A stretch of DNA of 64,000 bases from Allodiplogaster sudhausi. Lineage: Eukaryota > Nematoda > Chromadorea > Rhabditida > Diplogasteridae. The notes beneath the pieces are model-generated. The model saw only the letters and a program-made list of their open reading frames with translations. It had not been told where the DNA came from and ran no database searches. The translations under genes and the position numbers were made by a program. The stretch is from the NCBI GenBank assembly GCA_945643635.1, contig CALZFC010000065.1, positions 1,392,501 through 1,456,500 of the forward strand, written 5' to 3'. Every line of letters starts with the position of its first letter. Position 1 is the first letter of the stretch. This document shows, one piece after another, positions 1-13,360 of this stretch.

Positions 1-31
1 AAGACGACCGAACAAATAAAGGGCAATAATA

Positions 32-63
32 GTACATACATACATACATACATACATACATAC
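32..63. repeat. (CATA)n microsatellite
   Basis: Seven or more tandem copies of the tetranucleotide cata, ended by tacaaagtac. Confidence 0.9.
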
Positions 64-370
64 AAAGTACATGTATACAAAGTTGAATAAACACGAAGAA
101 GGGCCAAAGAGTATTCAACAAAAGTCGAACTTGAATCAACAAAGGTAAGTTATTGGAGATAGAAGTAGATAACAATGAAAACTATGTATAAACCTATCCG
201 GAACGCCTTAAAAAGGCCAGCGGCAATTTCATTAAATTGGATGAATCGCTAATCGATAAATTAATATATAAATTAATCTTTAAATTGCTAGTCAATAAAT
301 TACGGCCTTTGATATGCTCATTTAAAGTATATTCAGATCACTCTGAGTTGGTAACAAGTATGGAGCCAAT

Positions 371-414
371 AAGATATTATCGTGGGTTGGGCCCCCCCCC
401 CACGATAATATCTT
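371..414. repeat. perfect 16-bp hairpin with C-rich loop
   Basis: The arm at 371-386 is the exact reverse complement of 399-414. The 12-base loop is g/c-rich and ends in a C run. A second homopolymer run of G follows at about 444-452. It could be a transposon tip or a cruciform-forming site; nothing else identifies it. Confidence 0.8.
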
Positions 415-609
415 TTAGTAACTAATACAGTAACTTATTAAAAGGGGGGGGGTGAAACAGCTTGAATAATGTATTTCTAACCGGCTGATTGTGAGATGTC
501 TGATGAATAGTAGACAAAGTAAGTGCCCCGTTCTTTCGGGTGTAATAATGTCTAAATGGCCACAGAGAGCCAGACTGACTGACTGGAAGAGATGAACGGC
601 GGCGGCGAA

Positions 610-659
610 TCGAAGCGCGTATGAGTGCAATTGTGTCGAAACGACACGGCTAAGATTTC

Positions 660-704
<45 letters not shown>

Positions 705-1154
705 GAGAGAGGGGGAGAAAAAGATGAGAGCGCGAGAGAGAGAGGGGGGAGGGGAGAAAGAGATGAGAGAGAGTGGATATAGACGAATGAGATACCCAGA
801 AAGAGAAAGAGAGAGAGAGAGAGGGAGAGAGAGAGACAGGAGAGAGAGAAGAGAGAGGTAAAGAGGCAGACAAAGAGAAGTTATTATCGCCTTAGGAGAA
901 ATAAGAGAACAGAAGGAGGGAGAGATTGCCAAAGATGCAGACAAAAAAATGACCAGAAAAATGAAGAAGCGGACGCAGTTTGTGTGCAATTGTCTGCTTT
1001 TGAACGGAATGAAGACGGGTGCTTGAGCGGTGTAGATGAAGAGAAAGAGAAAAACAGCGAGAGAGAGAGAGAGTGAGAGAGAAAGAGAAAGAGAGAGAGA
1101 GAAAGAGAGAGAGAAAGTAGAGAGCATAGTAAGAGAGAGCAGAGTGAGAGAGAG

Positions 1155-1192
<38 letters not shown>

Positions 1193-1636
1193 AAGAGAGA
1201 AGAGAGGGGGGCGAAAAGTACAAAAAAGAGTGATGCTTGGCTCCTCATGTCAGTGCGGATCGTGGAGAGATTGCCGAGATGATACGAATGGGGAAAAGAG
1301 AAATGAAGAGAGAGAAATATGAGAGAGATTAGAGGGAGAGAGAAAGAGAGAGCGAGACAGAGGGAGAGAGAGAGGGAAGTAGAGATAGAAAGAGAGAAAG
1401 AGAGAGAGAGAGGGAGAGAGAGAGAGGCAGATAGTGAGAGATGGAGTGAGTGAAAAGTAAAGGCTACACATTAGCACAGCGGAGTGCAAGCATAGAGAGA
1501 GGCGCCGGCATAGTTTGGTCGGTGCACACGTAAGAGGAGGAAGAGGAGAAGAGAAGAAAGACGTTCACGGTGAAGAAGGAAGGATGAGGCGGTGCTCGCT
1601 CGGGTACAGAAAGGAAGACGAGCGGAAAGGGGAAGG

Positions 1637-1674
<38 letters not shown>

Positions 1675-1736
1675 GAGAGAGATAGGGAGAGAGAGAGATT
1701 GAAGAGAATGGAAAGTGGCATATGATAAAAGAGGGT

Positions 1737-1773
<37 letters not shown>

Positions 1774-2240
1774 AAAAAAAAAAGAGAAAAGAGGGAGAAA
1801 AGAGAGAGAGAAAGAATGTGAAAGATAGAAGGGCGTTCAAGTAAGAATAAAATGGTTGTGTACGCCCGGGAACAGGAAAGTGATCGGATGAGAAAGAAAG
1901 GAAAATGTGCTTCGGTGAGAGAGAGAGAGAGGAGAGTGAGAGAAGCAGAGAAAAGATTGAAAGAAACGAGAAACGAAGTGGGTATCTCGTGAAGAACGTT
2001 TCGCTCTTCTTGCACAGACATACACATTTTGATACCACGCATGCCAAGCAAGCACAGAAGGGTTACACTGTATGAGCACAAGAAGGAACATTTTGAAGAG
2101 TAAAGAAGGAGAGAGAGGAGAGAGAGTGAGAGAGGGAGACGAAGAAAGAGAGAGAGAGGTAGAGAGAGAGAGTAAGGGAGAGAGAGAGAAAGCGAGAGAG
2201 AGAGAGAGACGGAGAGAGAGAGAATGAATGCCAACTAGAG
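610..2240. repeat. (GA)n cluster
   Basis: Successive imperfect (GA)n arrays on the + strand, with interruptions such as agaaag and gaggga, separated by short unique islands (for example 925-1030, 1490-1620, 1835-1915 and 1980-2100). Confidence 0.9.
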
Positions 2241-2499
2241 TAAAAAAAGGGACAGAAAAAGGCAAACAACATGATTCTACTCGCTTGCAAAAGTTATGAC
2301 CTTGAAGTATAAGTAGAGAAGAGTGCTGAAATGAGTGAGTCTCGCAAAAGACAAGGTGAGAATAAAGCGATATTTTCTCTTTAGGATTTGAGCCGTCTAA
2401 TTCCCGTTATATAATTTAAATTGTTATTATTTCAAAAAAGGCATATTATAGTTAAGTTTTTATCCCCTATTTATGCAAGAAATGACTCCCGTAAAAACT

Positions 2500-2523
2500 C
2501 TTTCTCCCTCTCTCTCTCTCTCC

Positions 2524-2568
<45 letters not shown>
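2500..2568. repeat. (CT)n microsatellite
   Basis: A tctctc run with occasional cc interruptions, in the opposite purine/pyrimidine sense to the neighbouring GA arrays. Confidence 0.9.
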
Positions 2569-2569
<1 letters not shown>

Positions 2570-2686
2570 AAAAGATGAGCACGTTTGTGCTCGTTTCTGA
2601 CGCTTTCACATCACGTCATATTCTTTCTAACATAAGAAAAAAGGGGCTGAGAGAAGAGAGAGGGAGAGAGAGCGAGCGACATACAA

Positions 2687-2722
<36 letters not shown>

Positions 2723-3239
2723 AGCGAGAGCGAGGATACATTTGAATGCTAACACCTGTTAACATACATCGCACTCGCTGTCCCTGGCGCAACTTAATGA
2801 GCGGCCGGACTGAAGAAGACACCTTTTACCTCTTCTTCCCCCCACCCCGGTAGCATTGCCCAAAGATAAAGAGAAATTACGACGTCTAACGATAAGAAGA
2901 GGAGGAAGAAGAACAAGAAGAAATAAATGAAGGCAGAGAAATAAAGATTCCGATCTTTGCACTGTCTGAAATAAGTATTGAAGAAATGGAATTGAGAAGA
3001 GGGAGAGAAAGGGGCTCTGCTCTACTCCTTTTTGTTTTTGATTTTTTTGACACTCGCCAGTAAATAGAAAGTTGGCCAAAGAACAGCAACATTTATTCAA
3101 TTTTTATTTTGGCTGTCTATCCTCGCAATAAAATGAGCAAAAAATAATAATTAGATGTCAAGACAACATCTTTCGGTAGAAAGAAATGGGAAAAGGGAGA
3201 GAGTTTGTGTTTAGCCTTATTGTTAGAGTTTGGCAATGA

Positions 3240-4190
3240 GAAGAGAGAGGGCGGAGAGGGCGTAGAGAGACAGAGAGAGAGAATGAAAGAGAGAGAAAAA
3301 GAAAACTACAAAAGTGACACAAGGAGAAAAGGAAAAAAAGAATTGATGAAAAATAGACGCTGTTTTGTTTGCCGAACAATGGGTGCAGACGCACCCAAAG
3401 TAGGTCTATGTAATGATGTGTTTAGCCAAACAAGCCAGCAACGCCAGTCGGTAAAATTGAGAGGGAAGATGGAGAGAGGGAGAGAGAGAGGGTAAGAGAC
3501 AGAGAGAAAAAGAGAACGAGAGATTAAGAGAGAAAGAGAGAGAAAGAAAGAGAGAGAACGAGAGAACGAGAGAGAGAGATAGAAAAAGGGAAGAGAGAGA
3601 GAGAGAGAGAGAGAGGGAGTGAGGGAGAGAGAGAAAGAGAAAGAGACTCCGAAGAGAGCGAGAAAGGGAATGAAGAAATTAGAACAGGATCATCCACTCG
3701 GGTCCATTTCGGTGCAAAAGTTTTGACTGCCTACTGAAGCGACAGTTTGCTATGGGGGAGGATGCATCGGAGGAGCGCTAACAAAGAGAGAAAGAGAGGG
3801 TGAGAGAGAAAGAGAGAAAGAAAGAGAGAGAGAAAGGTTGAGAGAGAGGGTGAGAGTGAGAGAGTGAGTGAAAGAGAGAGAGAGAGAGAAAAAAAGAGAG
3901 AGTAGAGAGAGAGCACGGAATGAGACAGTCAGAGGAATAATAAAAGTGCCCTCGATGTTCACATTTTGTGACAGATGATGACGATTGAACGGAGTAATCT
4001 TGTTTGATATGCAACAATTGCATACATGGGTATGTAAATAGAGAGAGAGAGAAAGAGTGAGAGAGAAGGTGAGAGAGAGCGAATGACAGAGAGAGAATGA
4101 CAGGGAGGGAGAGAGTAGGAGAGAATGAAGGAAATTGAGAGAGAGAAATAAGAAAGACAGAGACATGAAGAGAGAGAGAGAGAGAGTGTA
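3240..4190. repeat. (GA)n cluster
   Basis: Imperfect GA arrays at about 3240-3305, 3465-3660, 3785-3925 and 4040-4190, with unique DNA between them. Confidence 0.85.
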
Positions 4191-4449
4191 AGAGATTACA
4201 GGGAGCAGTCGAGATTAAGGTAAAAGTAAGTTTTAACTTTGGTCGCTGATAAGTAGCTTAACAGTTGTGTCAATAATAACTTTCTTCTTTAACCATTCCA
4301 TGCCAAGTATGCCAACTATTAGCTCTTTAAATCACCTGCACAAGTTTTGAATCACCTGCATAACTGCACAGCTGCGAACAAATGTTGTATAGAATACTTG
4401 TGCCAAATACTTCTCCTTCATTCTCTAACCTTTCTTGCTGGTTCAATTC

Positions 4450-5018
4450 ATGTCTATCTTTCTCTTTCTCTCTCTCTCCCTCTCTCTCTCTCTCTCTGTC
4501 TCTCCCTCTGTCTCTCCCTCTCTCTTTCTCTCTACTTAATAAATCCGCAAACATCTGTTTCATGCTAATAGCCGAGTTGAGCGGGTTCAACTTGCGCACT
4601 ATGACGACTTTCAAGATGGAGCGTACAATAGGGTCTAGCGATGTAGGGAGAAAGAGAAAGAGAGAGAGAGACAGAGAGAGACAGAAAGAGAGCGATAGAG
4701 AGTGAATGAGAGAGAGGGAGGTAGATACAACAACTTTGCAGAGAATATGAGGAACTTCTTTGTTCACCTTCCTCTTTTTTTCTTCTTTTTTTTTTGCTTA
4801 TTTGCTTCTGAAACGGCGTCAAAAAGCTAAGAAAACGAGAGAGAAAAATGCAAAAATTTTCCAAATGCGGAAGCAGAAAGAAATCGGAAAAGTTTTCTTG
4901 AAAGTGCACACAATTTTGTGATGTGATCTCGCGATCACAAGCACATCTATGTTTCTGCAGATTTTTAAGATGAAAGGGAGAGAGAGGAGCAGAGAGAAAG
5001 AACGAGAATGAGAGAAAG

Positions 5019-5063
<45 letters not shown>

Positions 5064-5100
5064 GAGGGAGAGAGAGAGAGAGGGAGAGAGAGAGATTGTG
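4450..5100. repeat. (CT)n then (GA)n arrays
   Basis: A CT array at about 4455-4535 is followed by GA arrays at about 4645-4715 and 4975-5100. Confidence 0.85.
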
Positions 5101-5404
5101 AGATAGCCAGTCATGAAGGCCATGCAAGAGCGCATGGGGTGCTAGAGGCTGATTAAACGGGCGTTAGCTTACGTCATCCAATATCAGTACTATCATTCTA
5201 TTCCTCAAGGATAGAATAAATATAATAAAATAAAGCCTCATAGTACAAGCGAAGAACATCAGACATTTAATGATTTCAATGAGATCCAGTAGTAACTGAG
5301 CTCAAAAGGGAATTGGAGATATGATTAGAGGATAATCTTTACCATAACCTTCATATGTGTAGCTGAAAAGAAATATAGAGATGAATGTATGTAGGTGAGT
5401 TAGA

Positions 5405-6636
5405 TAAAGAGAGGGGAGAAATAGAGAAGGAGAGTGAGAGAGAGCGAGGTCGAGAGGGAGAGAACGAAAGAGGGAGAGAGAGTGAGAGGGGGGAGGGAGA
5501 GAGAGAAAGAGAGAGAAGAGAGAGGGAGAAAGAGAGAGAGAGAAGAGAGAGAGCAAGAGATGAGGAAGTTGCCTTGCGCCGGGCACACATTTCCTTATTT
5601 GTGCGGCTACATTCAGGCTGTGTCGAACCTAGGTAGATGCAGAGAAGGTATGCACATGCCAGAGATCTGCTCGAGTGATGTTTCAATCGGCGAGAGAGAG
5701 GGAGAGAGAGAGAAAGAGAGATAGAGAGAGAGAGAGAGAGGGATGGAGAGAGAGAGTATTTGGGAGCGAATGAGAGAGAGATGTAGAGAGAGGGAGGAAG
5801 AGAGAGAGAGAGATATGGAGAGAGACAGAGAAAGAGAGAGAGGGCCATTCATAAATACTGTTAACCACAGGTATTAAACGAGCACACAATTGCACAAGTA
5901 ATCATAACGATTAATACGAGAGAAGGAGGAACTAAAATATATGTACATCAACTATCAGAGAGGAATATCAGGGAGAGAGAGAGGGAGAAAGAGAGATAAA
6001 GAGAGAGAGAGAGAGGGAGAGGGAGAGGAGGGAGAGAGGGACAGAAAAAGAAGGGATACGACAGAGAACGAACATCGGAGAAAGAACGCGCAGAACCACG
6101 TGTAATTCACCCGTTAAAGTCAACGTGTCCTCCCTCTCTTTCTGAACAGAAAAGGAACGATAGAAGTGAATCCGCACGTTGCTTCATTCTTGCTTATCTT
6201 TCTTTCTCTCTCTCTCACTCACTCTCTCTCTCTTTCTCTCTCTTTCTCTCCCTCTCCCTCTCTCTCTCTACACGTAAAGTGTGCTCTGGGTTTGTGATGT
6301 CCGCCTAGCCCACATTTCGGACTTCGACCCCGCGCTGTTTGGAACATAAAAAAAGTATGGAAGGTGGCAGATGGGGCATGGACTAGCCAAGGGAGTGAGA
6401 GTGAGAGTGAGAGAAATAGAGAAAGAAAAGTTAAGTGAGAGCGAGATAGAGAGAGGAAGAGAGAGAGAGCATAAGAGAGGAAAAGAAAATTCGCTAGAGT
6501 GCATAGTTGCTCATCAAGAATGCACCATTTTGGTGATGGTGGTGTGCTTCTTCTCTTATCAGTCGTCGGCACAAAAAGGCACTCTTATAAACGGCACGCT
6601 CAAGAGCTACCTTTTCGAACCTTTCAGGTGGAATTA

Positions 6637-6667
<31 letters not shown>

Positions 6668-6803
6668 AGAGAAAGAGAGAGAAGAGAGAGAGACGAGAGA
6701 GAGAGAGAAGGAGAGAGAGAAGAGAGAGAGAAGAGAGAGAGAGGGTGGGGGAAGAGGGAGAGGAGAAGAGAGAGATGAGAGAGAGAAGAGAGAGAGATAG
6801 GAT

Positions 6804-6844
<41 letters not shown>

Positions 6845-7350
6845 TGAGCGAAGAAACACAGGTCGACACACCGAACATCTTGGTGACTCATCGTGTAAGC
6901 TGGAGCGGTACTGTAGCGGCAAAGTCCATGATAATCAGAAACGATGAGATAAAAAGAGAGACAGAGAGAGTGAGAGAGAGGGAGAAAGATAAATAGAGAA
7001 AACGCGAGAATTTGGAGAAAGAGAGAAGGAGAGATAAAGAAGAAGAGAGTGAGAGGGAGAGAAAGACGAAAGTCAGAATATGAGTCAGGCATGTAGTTGT
7101 GCTCTCGGGACAATATGTTTTCGTGAGGGTCGAAGTTCTGACTTTTTCTCTTTGGCCCAACTACATCATGTTCGAGAAGACACTGATGACGAAGACTTGG
7201 AGAGGTATTAGAGAGAAGGAGATAGAGCGAAACGGAGAGAGAGAGAAATATATAGAGAGAGTGAGACTGAGAAAGAGAGTGAAATAGAGAAAGAGAGGGA
7301 GAAGGAGAGTCAAAAAGGGGGAGAGAAAGAGAGTGAGAAGGAGTGTTTCA
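5405..7350. repeat. (GA)n cluster with one CT array
   Basis: GA arrays at about 5405-5560, 5690-5845, 5965-6030, 6390-6480, 6635-6842 and 6950-7345. One CT array lies at about 6200-6268. The islands between them are unique and show no coding exon that I can support. Confidence 0.85.
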
Positions 7351-7760
7351 ATTGTTACAAGCAACGATGCAAAAGCACACAAGGAGCTTTGAGCGGTGAA
7401 GGTGGAGAGGGCTAGAGAAGGAGAGAAAGAGAGAGGGGGGGGGAGAGGGTGAGAAAACAGGGAATGAGTGAGTCAGCAATTGTTCTTCGAATACAATCCG
7501 AAAGCGGACGAAGCCAACAACAACAAAAGTGATGTGGGACGTACAGCGGACAAATTCAATACATAGATATTTGCATAAGTTCACAAATCTGTAGACATAT
7601 ATACATAGATAGGTTGGGCAATTTGGGTCGAAAAAACATTTGAGGGAGAGAGAGAGAGAGAGAGAGAAAGAAAGAGAGGTCTAGAGAGAGAGAGAAATAA
7701 AGATAGAAAAGGAGAGAAAGAAAAAGAGAGAAATAAAGCGTCTGAGAAAGAGAGAGAGGA

Positions 7761-7809
<49 letters not shown>

Positions 7810-8254
7810 GAGCGACTGAGAAAGAGAGAAGGGAGGAGAGAAGGAAGAGTGCGACTGATTGTGAGGGAGAGACAGAGAGATCGAGAAGAGGGGCACTTTT
7901 AGCACGGTAGACAACACGTTGACCTAGTAGACCTCAACGTTGGCTGCTGTTGTAGGCTACAAGTTTTTTTTATGACCAAATGTATATCCATTTAAACATA
8001 TTTGAATGCATGAATAGTTCAGCTGTAACACACAAATACGAAATTGCACAAAAACACAAACAGACAAATTTGCACACAAACACACAGACACACACACGCG
8101 TATGGTATAATTGTGGAGACTTTGTGCTCTCTCTCACTCATGTCAGTCAGTGCGGCCAAAGGCCTCTTTCCTCCATCTCTGCCTACTAGTCGTCGCTCTT
8201 CGACGCCTCCTACAATCCAGACAAGCAAAGTCCAACTTTGCGAGCCACTTCAAA

Positions 8255-8427
8255 TCTCTCTCTCTCTCACCTCTCGATCTCTCTGTCTCTCTCTCTCTCT
8301 CCTCAAAACCCTTTCTCACTCTCTCTCTCTTTCTCACTCTCACTCTCTCTCTCTCTTTCTCTCTCACCCTCCTTCTCCCTCTCTCTCTCTCTCTCGCTCT
8401 CTCTCTGTTTCTGTCTCTTTCCATCAC

Positions 8428-8458
<31 letters not shown>

Positions 8459-8515
8459 TTCCCCTTCTCTCTCTCTCTCTCGCTCGCTCTCTCTCTCTCT
8501 CGCTCTCTCCCTAAG
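8255..8515. repeat. (CT)n array
   Basis: About 260 bases of imperfect tctctc with cgctctct and cactct variants. It is followed at 8604-8615 by a G homopolymer run. Confidence 0.9.
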
Positions 8516-8704
8516 CCTTCTGGAAGGGCGAAGGAGCGGTCCAAGGAATGAGAGAGCAATGCAGGCAAGAGAGCAGAGCGCACTACACCCAGCTGGACAC
8601 TAAAAAGGGGGGGGGGTGTGCTATCGTGTAGCCTCTTTCGCTTTCGATCGTCTCGTGTATAGGCAATTCGGGTGTGCAGTTTGGTCACGATGTATCTGGA
8701 ATGG

Positions 8705-8742
<38 letters not shown>

Positions 8743-8966
8743 TATTGAGAGAAGAGCGAGGGAGCAAGAATGAATGAAGAGAGAGAGAGAGAGAGAAAAG
8801 AGAGAGAAAGAGAGAGAGAGAGAGGGGGAAACAGAGAGAGAGAGAGAAAGAAAGATATGTATATAGAAAGTGAAAGAAACTTAGAGATACAAAGCATTGC
8901 AGAACGCGGCTGACATTTTGTAGATAACGATGTATAACTACATTAGTCCTCAGGCCTCTCTGACTT

Positions 8967-9067
8967 GGGTCCTGCAGCGATAAAAGAAAGGGGGGAGTGG
9001 ATACGGTAGTCGTTGCATGGGTCCTGCAGCGATAAAAAGGAGAAGGGTGAATACGGTAGTCGTTGCA
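8967..9067. repeat. two-copy 50-bp tandem repeat
   Basis: A unit beginning gggtcctgcagcgataaaa and ending atacggtagtcgttgca occurs twice back to back, from 8967 and from 9019, with small differences in the purine-rich middle. It is not a simple microsatellite. Confidence 0.9.
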
Positions 9068-9204
9068 AGATGTAGTCAGCCTTGCTTGTAGACAGAGAGA
9101 CTGATCAACAAGCACTTGAAGACGCGTCATGGAAAGGAAAGGAATGCTTTATGCTCCTTCTTCGTGCCAGAGGGGCTTCTTATGCTCTTAGTTAAGAGGG
9201 GAAG

Positions 9205-9279
9205 TAGAAAGAGAGCGCGAGAGAGATCGAAAGAGAAAGAGTGAGAAATGGAGAAAGAGAGAGAGAGAGCGAGAGACAG

Positions 9280-9311
<32 letters not shown>

Positions 9312-9611
9312 ACGAGAGAGAGGATTGAGAGAGAGAGAGAGAGAGAGAGTAGAGAGGTCAAAAAACAAGGACGGAAGTCTAGCCGAGGAAGATGTTTATC
9401 GGCTCTATCTCTCTCTTTCTCTCGCCCTCTCTTTTTCTCTCTCTCTCTCTCTCAGCTTCCTTCTCTCATCTTTCGCACATTTTATTAAAGCAAATGGTCG
9501 CGACGGTCTCGGCATAAATGAATGGCCAATGTCAGTTGCATGGGACGGGCGAGAGAGTGGGAGAGAGAGAGAAAGAGTGAGAGTGAGAGAGCGAGAGAGA
9601 GGTCGAGAAGA

Positions 9612-9646
<35 letters not shown>

Positions 9647-9972
9647 GAAGAGAGAGAGAGAGGGAGTCATAGGGGGGAGAGAGTGAGAAATAGATAGCTC
9701 CAGAATGGAGTGAGAGAAAGAGACGAAATAAAAACAGTTTAATGAGTAGAGATATGCACATATGTATGTACATAGAAGATGAATCAAACTTTGAGAGAAC
9801 ACTGATAGGGAAAGTGCGACCAGGAATGAGGGATAGAATTGCTTGAGGGCGAGAGAGCGTGGAACGAGAGATAGAGATAGAGAGAGAAAGAATGAGAGAG
9901 AGGGAGGGAGAGACAGAAATAAGGAGAGAGAGAGAGAAAGAAAGAGAAAGAGAGAGAGAGAGAAAGAGAAAG

Positions 9973-10005
<33 letters not shown>

Positions 10006-11225
10006 ACGCGATTTTGTGACTTGCTAGTCACAACGAAGCTGTTGTTGATGCATTCGCCGCTTCTATCTCTTCTCATTCGATAGCCATGCCCTTTTTGCTC
10101 TCTCTCCTTCTGTCCCATCCTTATCTCTCTCTCCCTCTCTCTCTCACTCTCTCTCTCACTCTTTCTCTCTCGTTCTGGCAGCACTTTCGTCCACAAACAT
10201 GATTGCTCTCTTTCTCTCTCTCTATTTGCTCTCTCTCTGCTCTCTTTATCTCTCTGCACTCTCTCTCTCTCTTCCCCTTCCTGGCCGTCCAACTAGGCCG
10301 GCGCAGACACACAATTCTGCACAGGATGTGATGTGTCCGACACAACAGAGCAGAAGAGGCTAGAGTCGGGTCTAGTTGAAGTAGGAAGAGAGAGGGAGAA
10401 AGAGAAAGAAAGGGAGAGAGAGCGGGGGAGAAAAAAGAGAGAGACAGAGAAAATGAGAGAGAGTACAATTGGAAGAGCACAGTAGAGAGAAAGAACATGC
10501 CTGATTGAGAGACCTAGAAAACGGGCCAGTGCCAGAAGAGAGAATAGAGTGAGTGGACAGTCGAAAGGTTACATGTTTCGCTTTCTCTCAGTTCTCTCTC
10601 TCTCTCCCTCCCTCTCTCGCCCTCTATCTCTCTCTCTCTCTTCCTCTCTCTCCCTCTCTCTCTTTCGCTCTCTCTCACTCTCTTTTTTCCCTTCCCTCTC
10701 CCCTCTTTCGCTCTTCAAGTATACAACAGCAGAGTCCAGCATACATATATGATTGTATGTGCGGAGACATTCAAGGACATGGTATTTCGTAGCTAATTAA
10801 GAGACACATGCGAGGAAACAGGGGAGAGAGAAGAAATGAGAGAGAGAGAGATGAAAGAGAGAGAGATGAGAGAGAGAAGGGAGAGAAGGTAGAGAAAAGT
10901 GGGGGTAAGAGAGAAGGAGTGAGATGGGAACGTAGAGAGAGAGAGAGAAAGTGAGAGAGTGAGAAAGAAAGAGAGAGGGAGTGAGAGAAACTGAGAGAGT
11001 GAGAAAGAGTGGCTCAAAAAAAGTAAACTTGTGTATTTTGTGTAAATAGTACGAAACTGCACTACATGCGTCTCGCTAGAGCAACGAAGCAAATCGGGGA
11101 ATTGAGAGAGTGAGAGAGAGCTCAGAGAGAGAGAGAAAGAAAGAGCAGAGAGAGAACAGACAGAGCAGACAGAGAGAGGAAACAGAGAGAGAGAGAGAGA
11201 GAGAGCGAAAGAAAGAAAGATTGAT
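9205..11225. repeat. GA and CT arrays
   Basis: GA arrays at about 9205-9355, 9550-9665, 9865-10005, 10385-10460, 10825-11000 and 11105-11215. CT arrays at about 9405-9455, 10100-10275 and 10580-10710. Confidence 0.85.
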
Positions 11226-12129
11226 GTTTGCTCATCGTCAGTATTGCCACTCCACTATAGCACACAAGTCAGTCAGCCTCTCCACTTTGGCATTCATACG
11301 AAAAGGAACGAAGAGAGAGGCGCCTTTTAATGGTGGATAGAGAAGAGCACACAATGGAAATGGATTAGGAAGAAAGAATGGCGGGAAATACGTAGCTTTC
11401 TTTATTGTTAACAATTTTTTTCCTCTAATAAAATTACGCTGATATATATGTACATACACACATTCAAATATAATTCCTTACAAAGAGCGTAACAAAAATT
11501 AACGTGTTAAAAAAATTAAGATCAATACATAGAGCTGTATTAAACAATAAAGGTATTGTACAGAATAGCAAAGAGAAAACAGAGATCGATAAATAAACAA
11601 AATTCGAGAGGAAGGAGAAATTTGGTTGATGGGAGGAGGCCTTGGAATCCGGAGGGATTTTATTGTTCTCTGTCGCTTTTATAGAATTCGGGGAGATTTA
11701 CGACGGTTTTGGGGGTAGTTCTGACAGTGAGGCTTTCTTTCACCTCCATGTATGAATGAAACTACATATATACACACAAAAATTTTTTTTTGGGACAATA
11801 TAATGTCGGCGTAAACCTGAAACAATATACATAGTTTGTTTGATACATAAATATCAAACAATGTTGTTTAAAAAAAAAATTTTTTGTGTGTAATTACAAT
11901 ATGGCAAAATTACTGTATATATGTACATACTTATATAAGTAGTTATGTTAATAGTCTTATAGTAGATAAGAAGAATCCTTGAGAATTCCCTACATTGTAG
12001 TCACTCTGTGGCTGTTACAGCAAATTGCTTTGACAGCCAGGGAGATTGGGCCAATGTTGTAGAGCACTCTTGTGCAAGGTGAGGAAAAGGAGATTGAAGA
12101 GACGAGGGCAGACGATAAATAAGGGAGAA

Positions 12130-12574
12130 AGTATTAAAGGGAGAGAGAGAGAGAAGGAGAAAGGGAGAGAGAGCGGCCAGGGAATGAAAGCGAAAGAAGG
12201 AGAGATAGAAGTGGGAGCGATAGAGAGAGAGAGAGCGAAAGAGAACGAAGGAGAGAGAGAGAGTGAAAGCGAAAGAAATAGAGAGATTTGATGAAAGCAA
12301 TAAAGTGTACTCTGCCAACTCGACAACAACACCTCTTCGATAACAGAGATTTTTAAAAGGTAGGAGGACATTCGAAAAATTTATATGAATGACAAAAATC
12401 CAAGAGTAACTTATTGTAAATATTATTTATACATATGATATGTTTCAATTGTTTTTCTAGAAGTATTATATACATTTATGTATTTATTTATGCACTTAGG
12501 CCCTGGATTCCCTGGATTCAATTTCCTTTCAATCTTTGTTTCGACGTCTTTCTCTTCCAACCGCTCTCTGACGC

Positions 12575-12627
<53 letters not shown>

Positions 12628-13360
12628 TTCTCTCTCTCCTTCTCCCTCAGTATTTCTTTGGTTCTCTCTCTTTCTCTCTCACTTACTCTCTCTCTCTCAC
12701 TCTCTCCTCCTCCCTCACTATTTCTTTGGTTCTCTCTCTTTCTCTCTCACTCTCTCTCTTTAAACTCTTGATTGTCCTGGCGCGATCGACATCGCATTCC
12801 GGCGAACAAATCACGCGTTCCTTATCCTCTTTCCACTCCCATCTTTTTCTTCTTCTCTTTCGTAGTCATCTAGAAGAGCACAGCTGATCACGCTTGTTGA
12901 ACAAAGATCTTGACGCTTTTCTCTCCCTTTTCTCTCTCCCTCTCTCTCTCTCTCTTTCTTTCTCTCTTCATCTTTCTCTCTCACCCTCTCTTTATCATTG
13001 CATCGCCTGCCTTCAGACGGCCACAAACATTCGCGTCATCCAACACTCTGAGATGCGGCGGAAAATAAAATTCCTGAAAACAGCACTTGAGAGAGCAGGG
13101 AGAGAGAGAGAGATAGGGAACGAAAATATGAACGTACTCATTATTATCCCTGGAAAGTGCATAACTAATATCCTCTTTTTCTCTCTCTCTCTCTATTTCT
13201 CTTCTCTCTCTCTATCTTTTTTTCTCCCTCTCTCTCTCTCTCGTTCTCTCTCTCTTCTCCTAAATCTTCTCTCTCTCTCTATCTTTTTTTCTCCCTCTCT
13301 CTCTCTCTCTTTCTCTCTCTCTTCTCCTAAATCTTCTCTCCCTCTCTTGCAATTTTGATC
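12130..13360. repeat. GA and CT arrays with a 68-bp duplication
   Basis: A GA array at about 12140-12285 and CT arrays at about 12570-12765, 12920-12990 and 13175-13350. Within the last, a block of about 68 bases containing tatctttttttctccctc and ctcctaaatcttctctc is present twice in tandem. Confidence 0.85.

Noticed and set aside
415..13358. Dozens of open frames of 60-300 codons on both strands
   Set aside because: They are translations of (CT)n and (GA)n arrays (poly Ser-Leu, Arg-Glu) with no domain, no conserved exon borders and equal counts on both strands.
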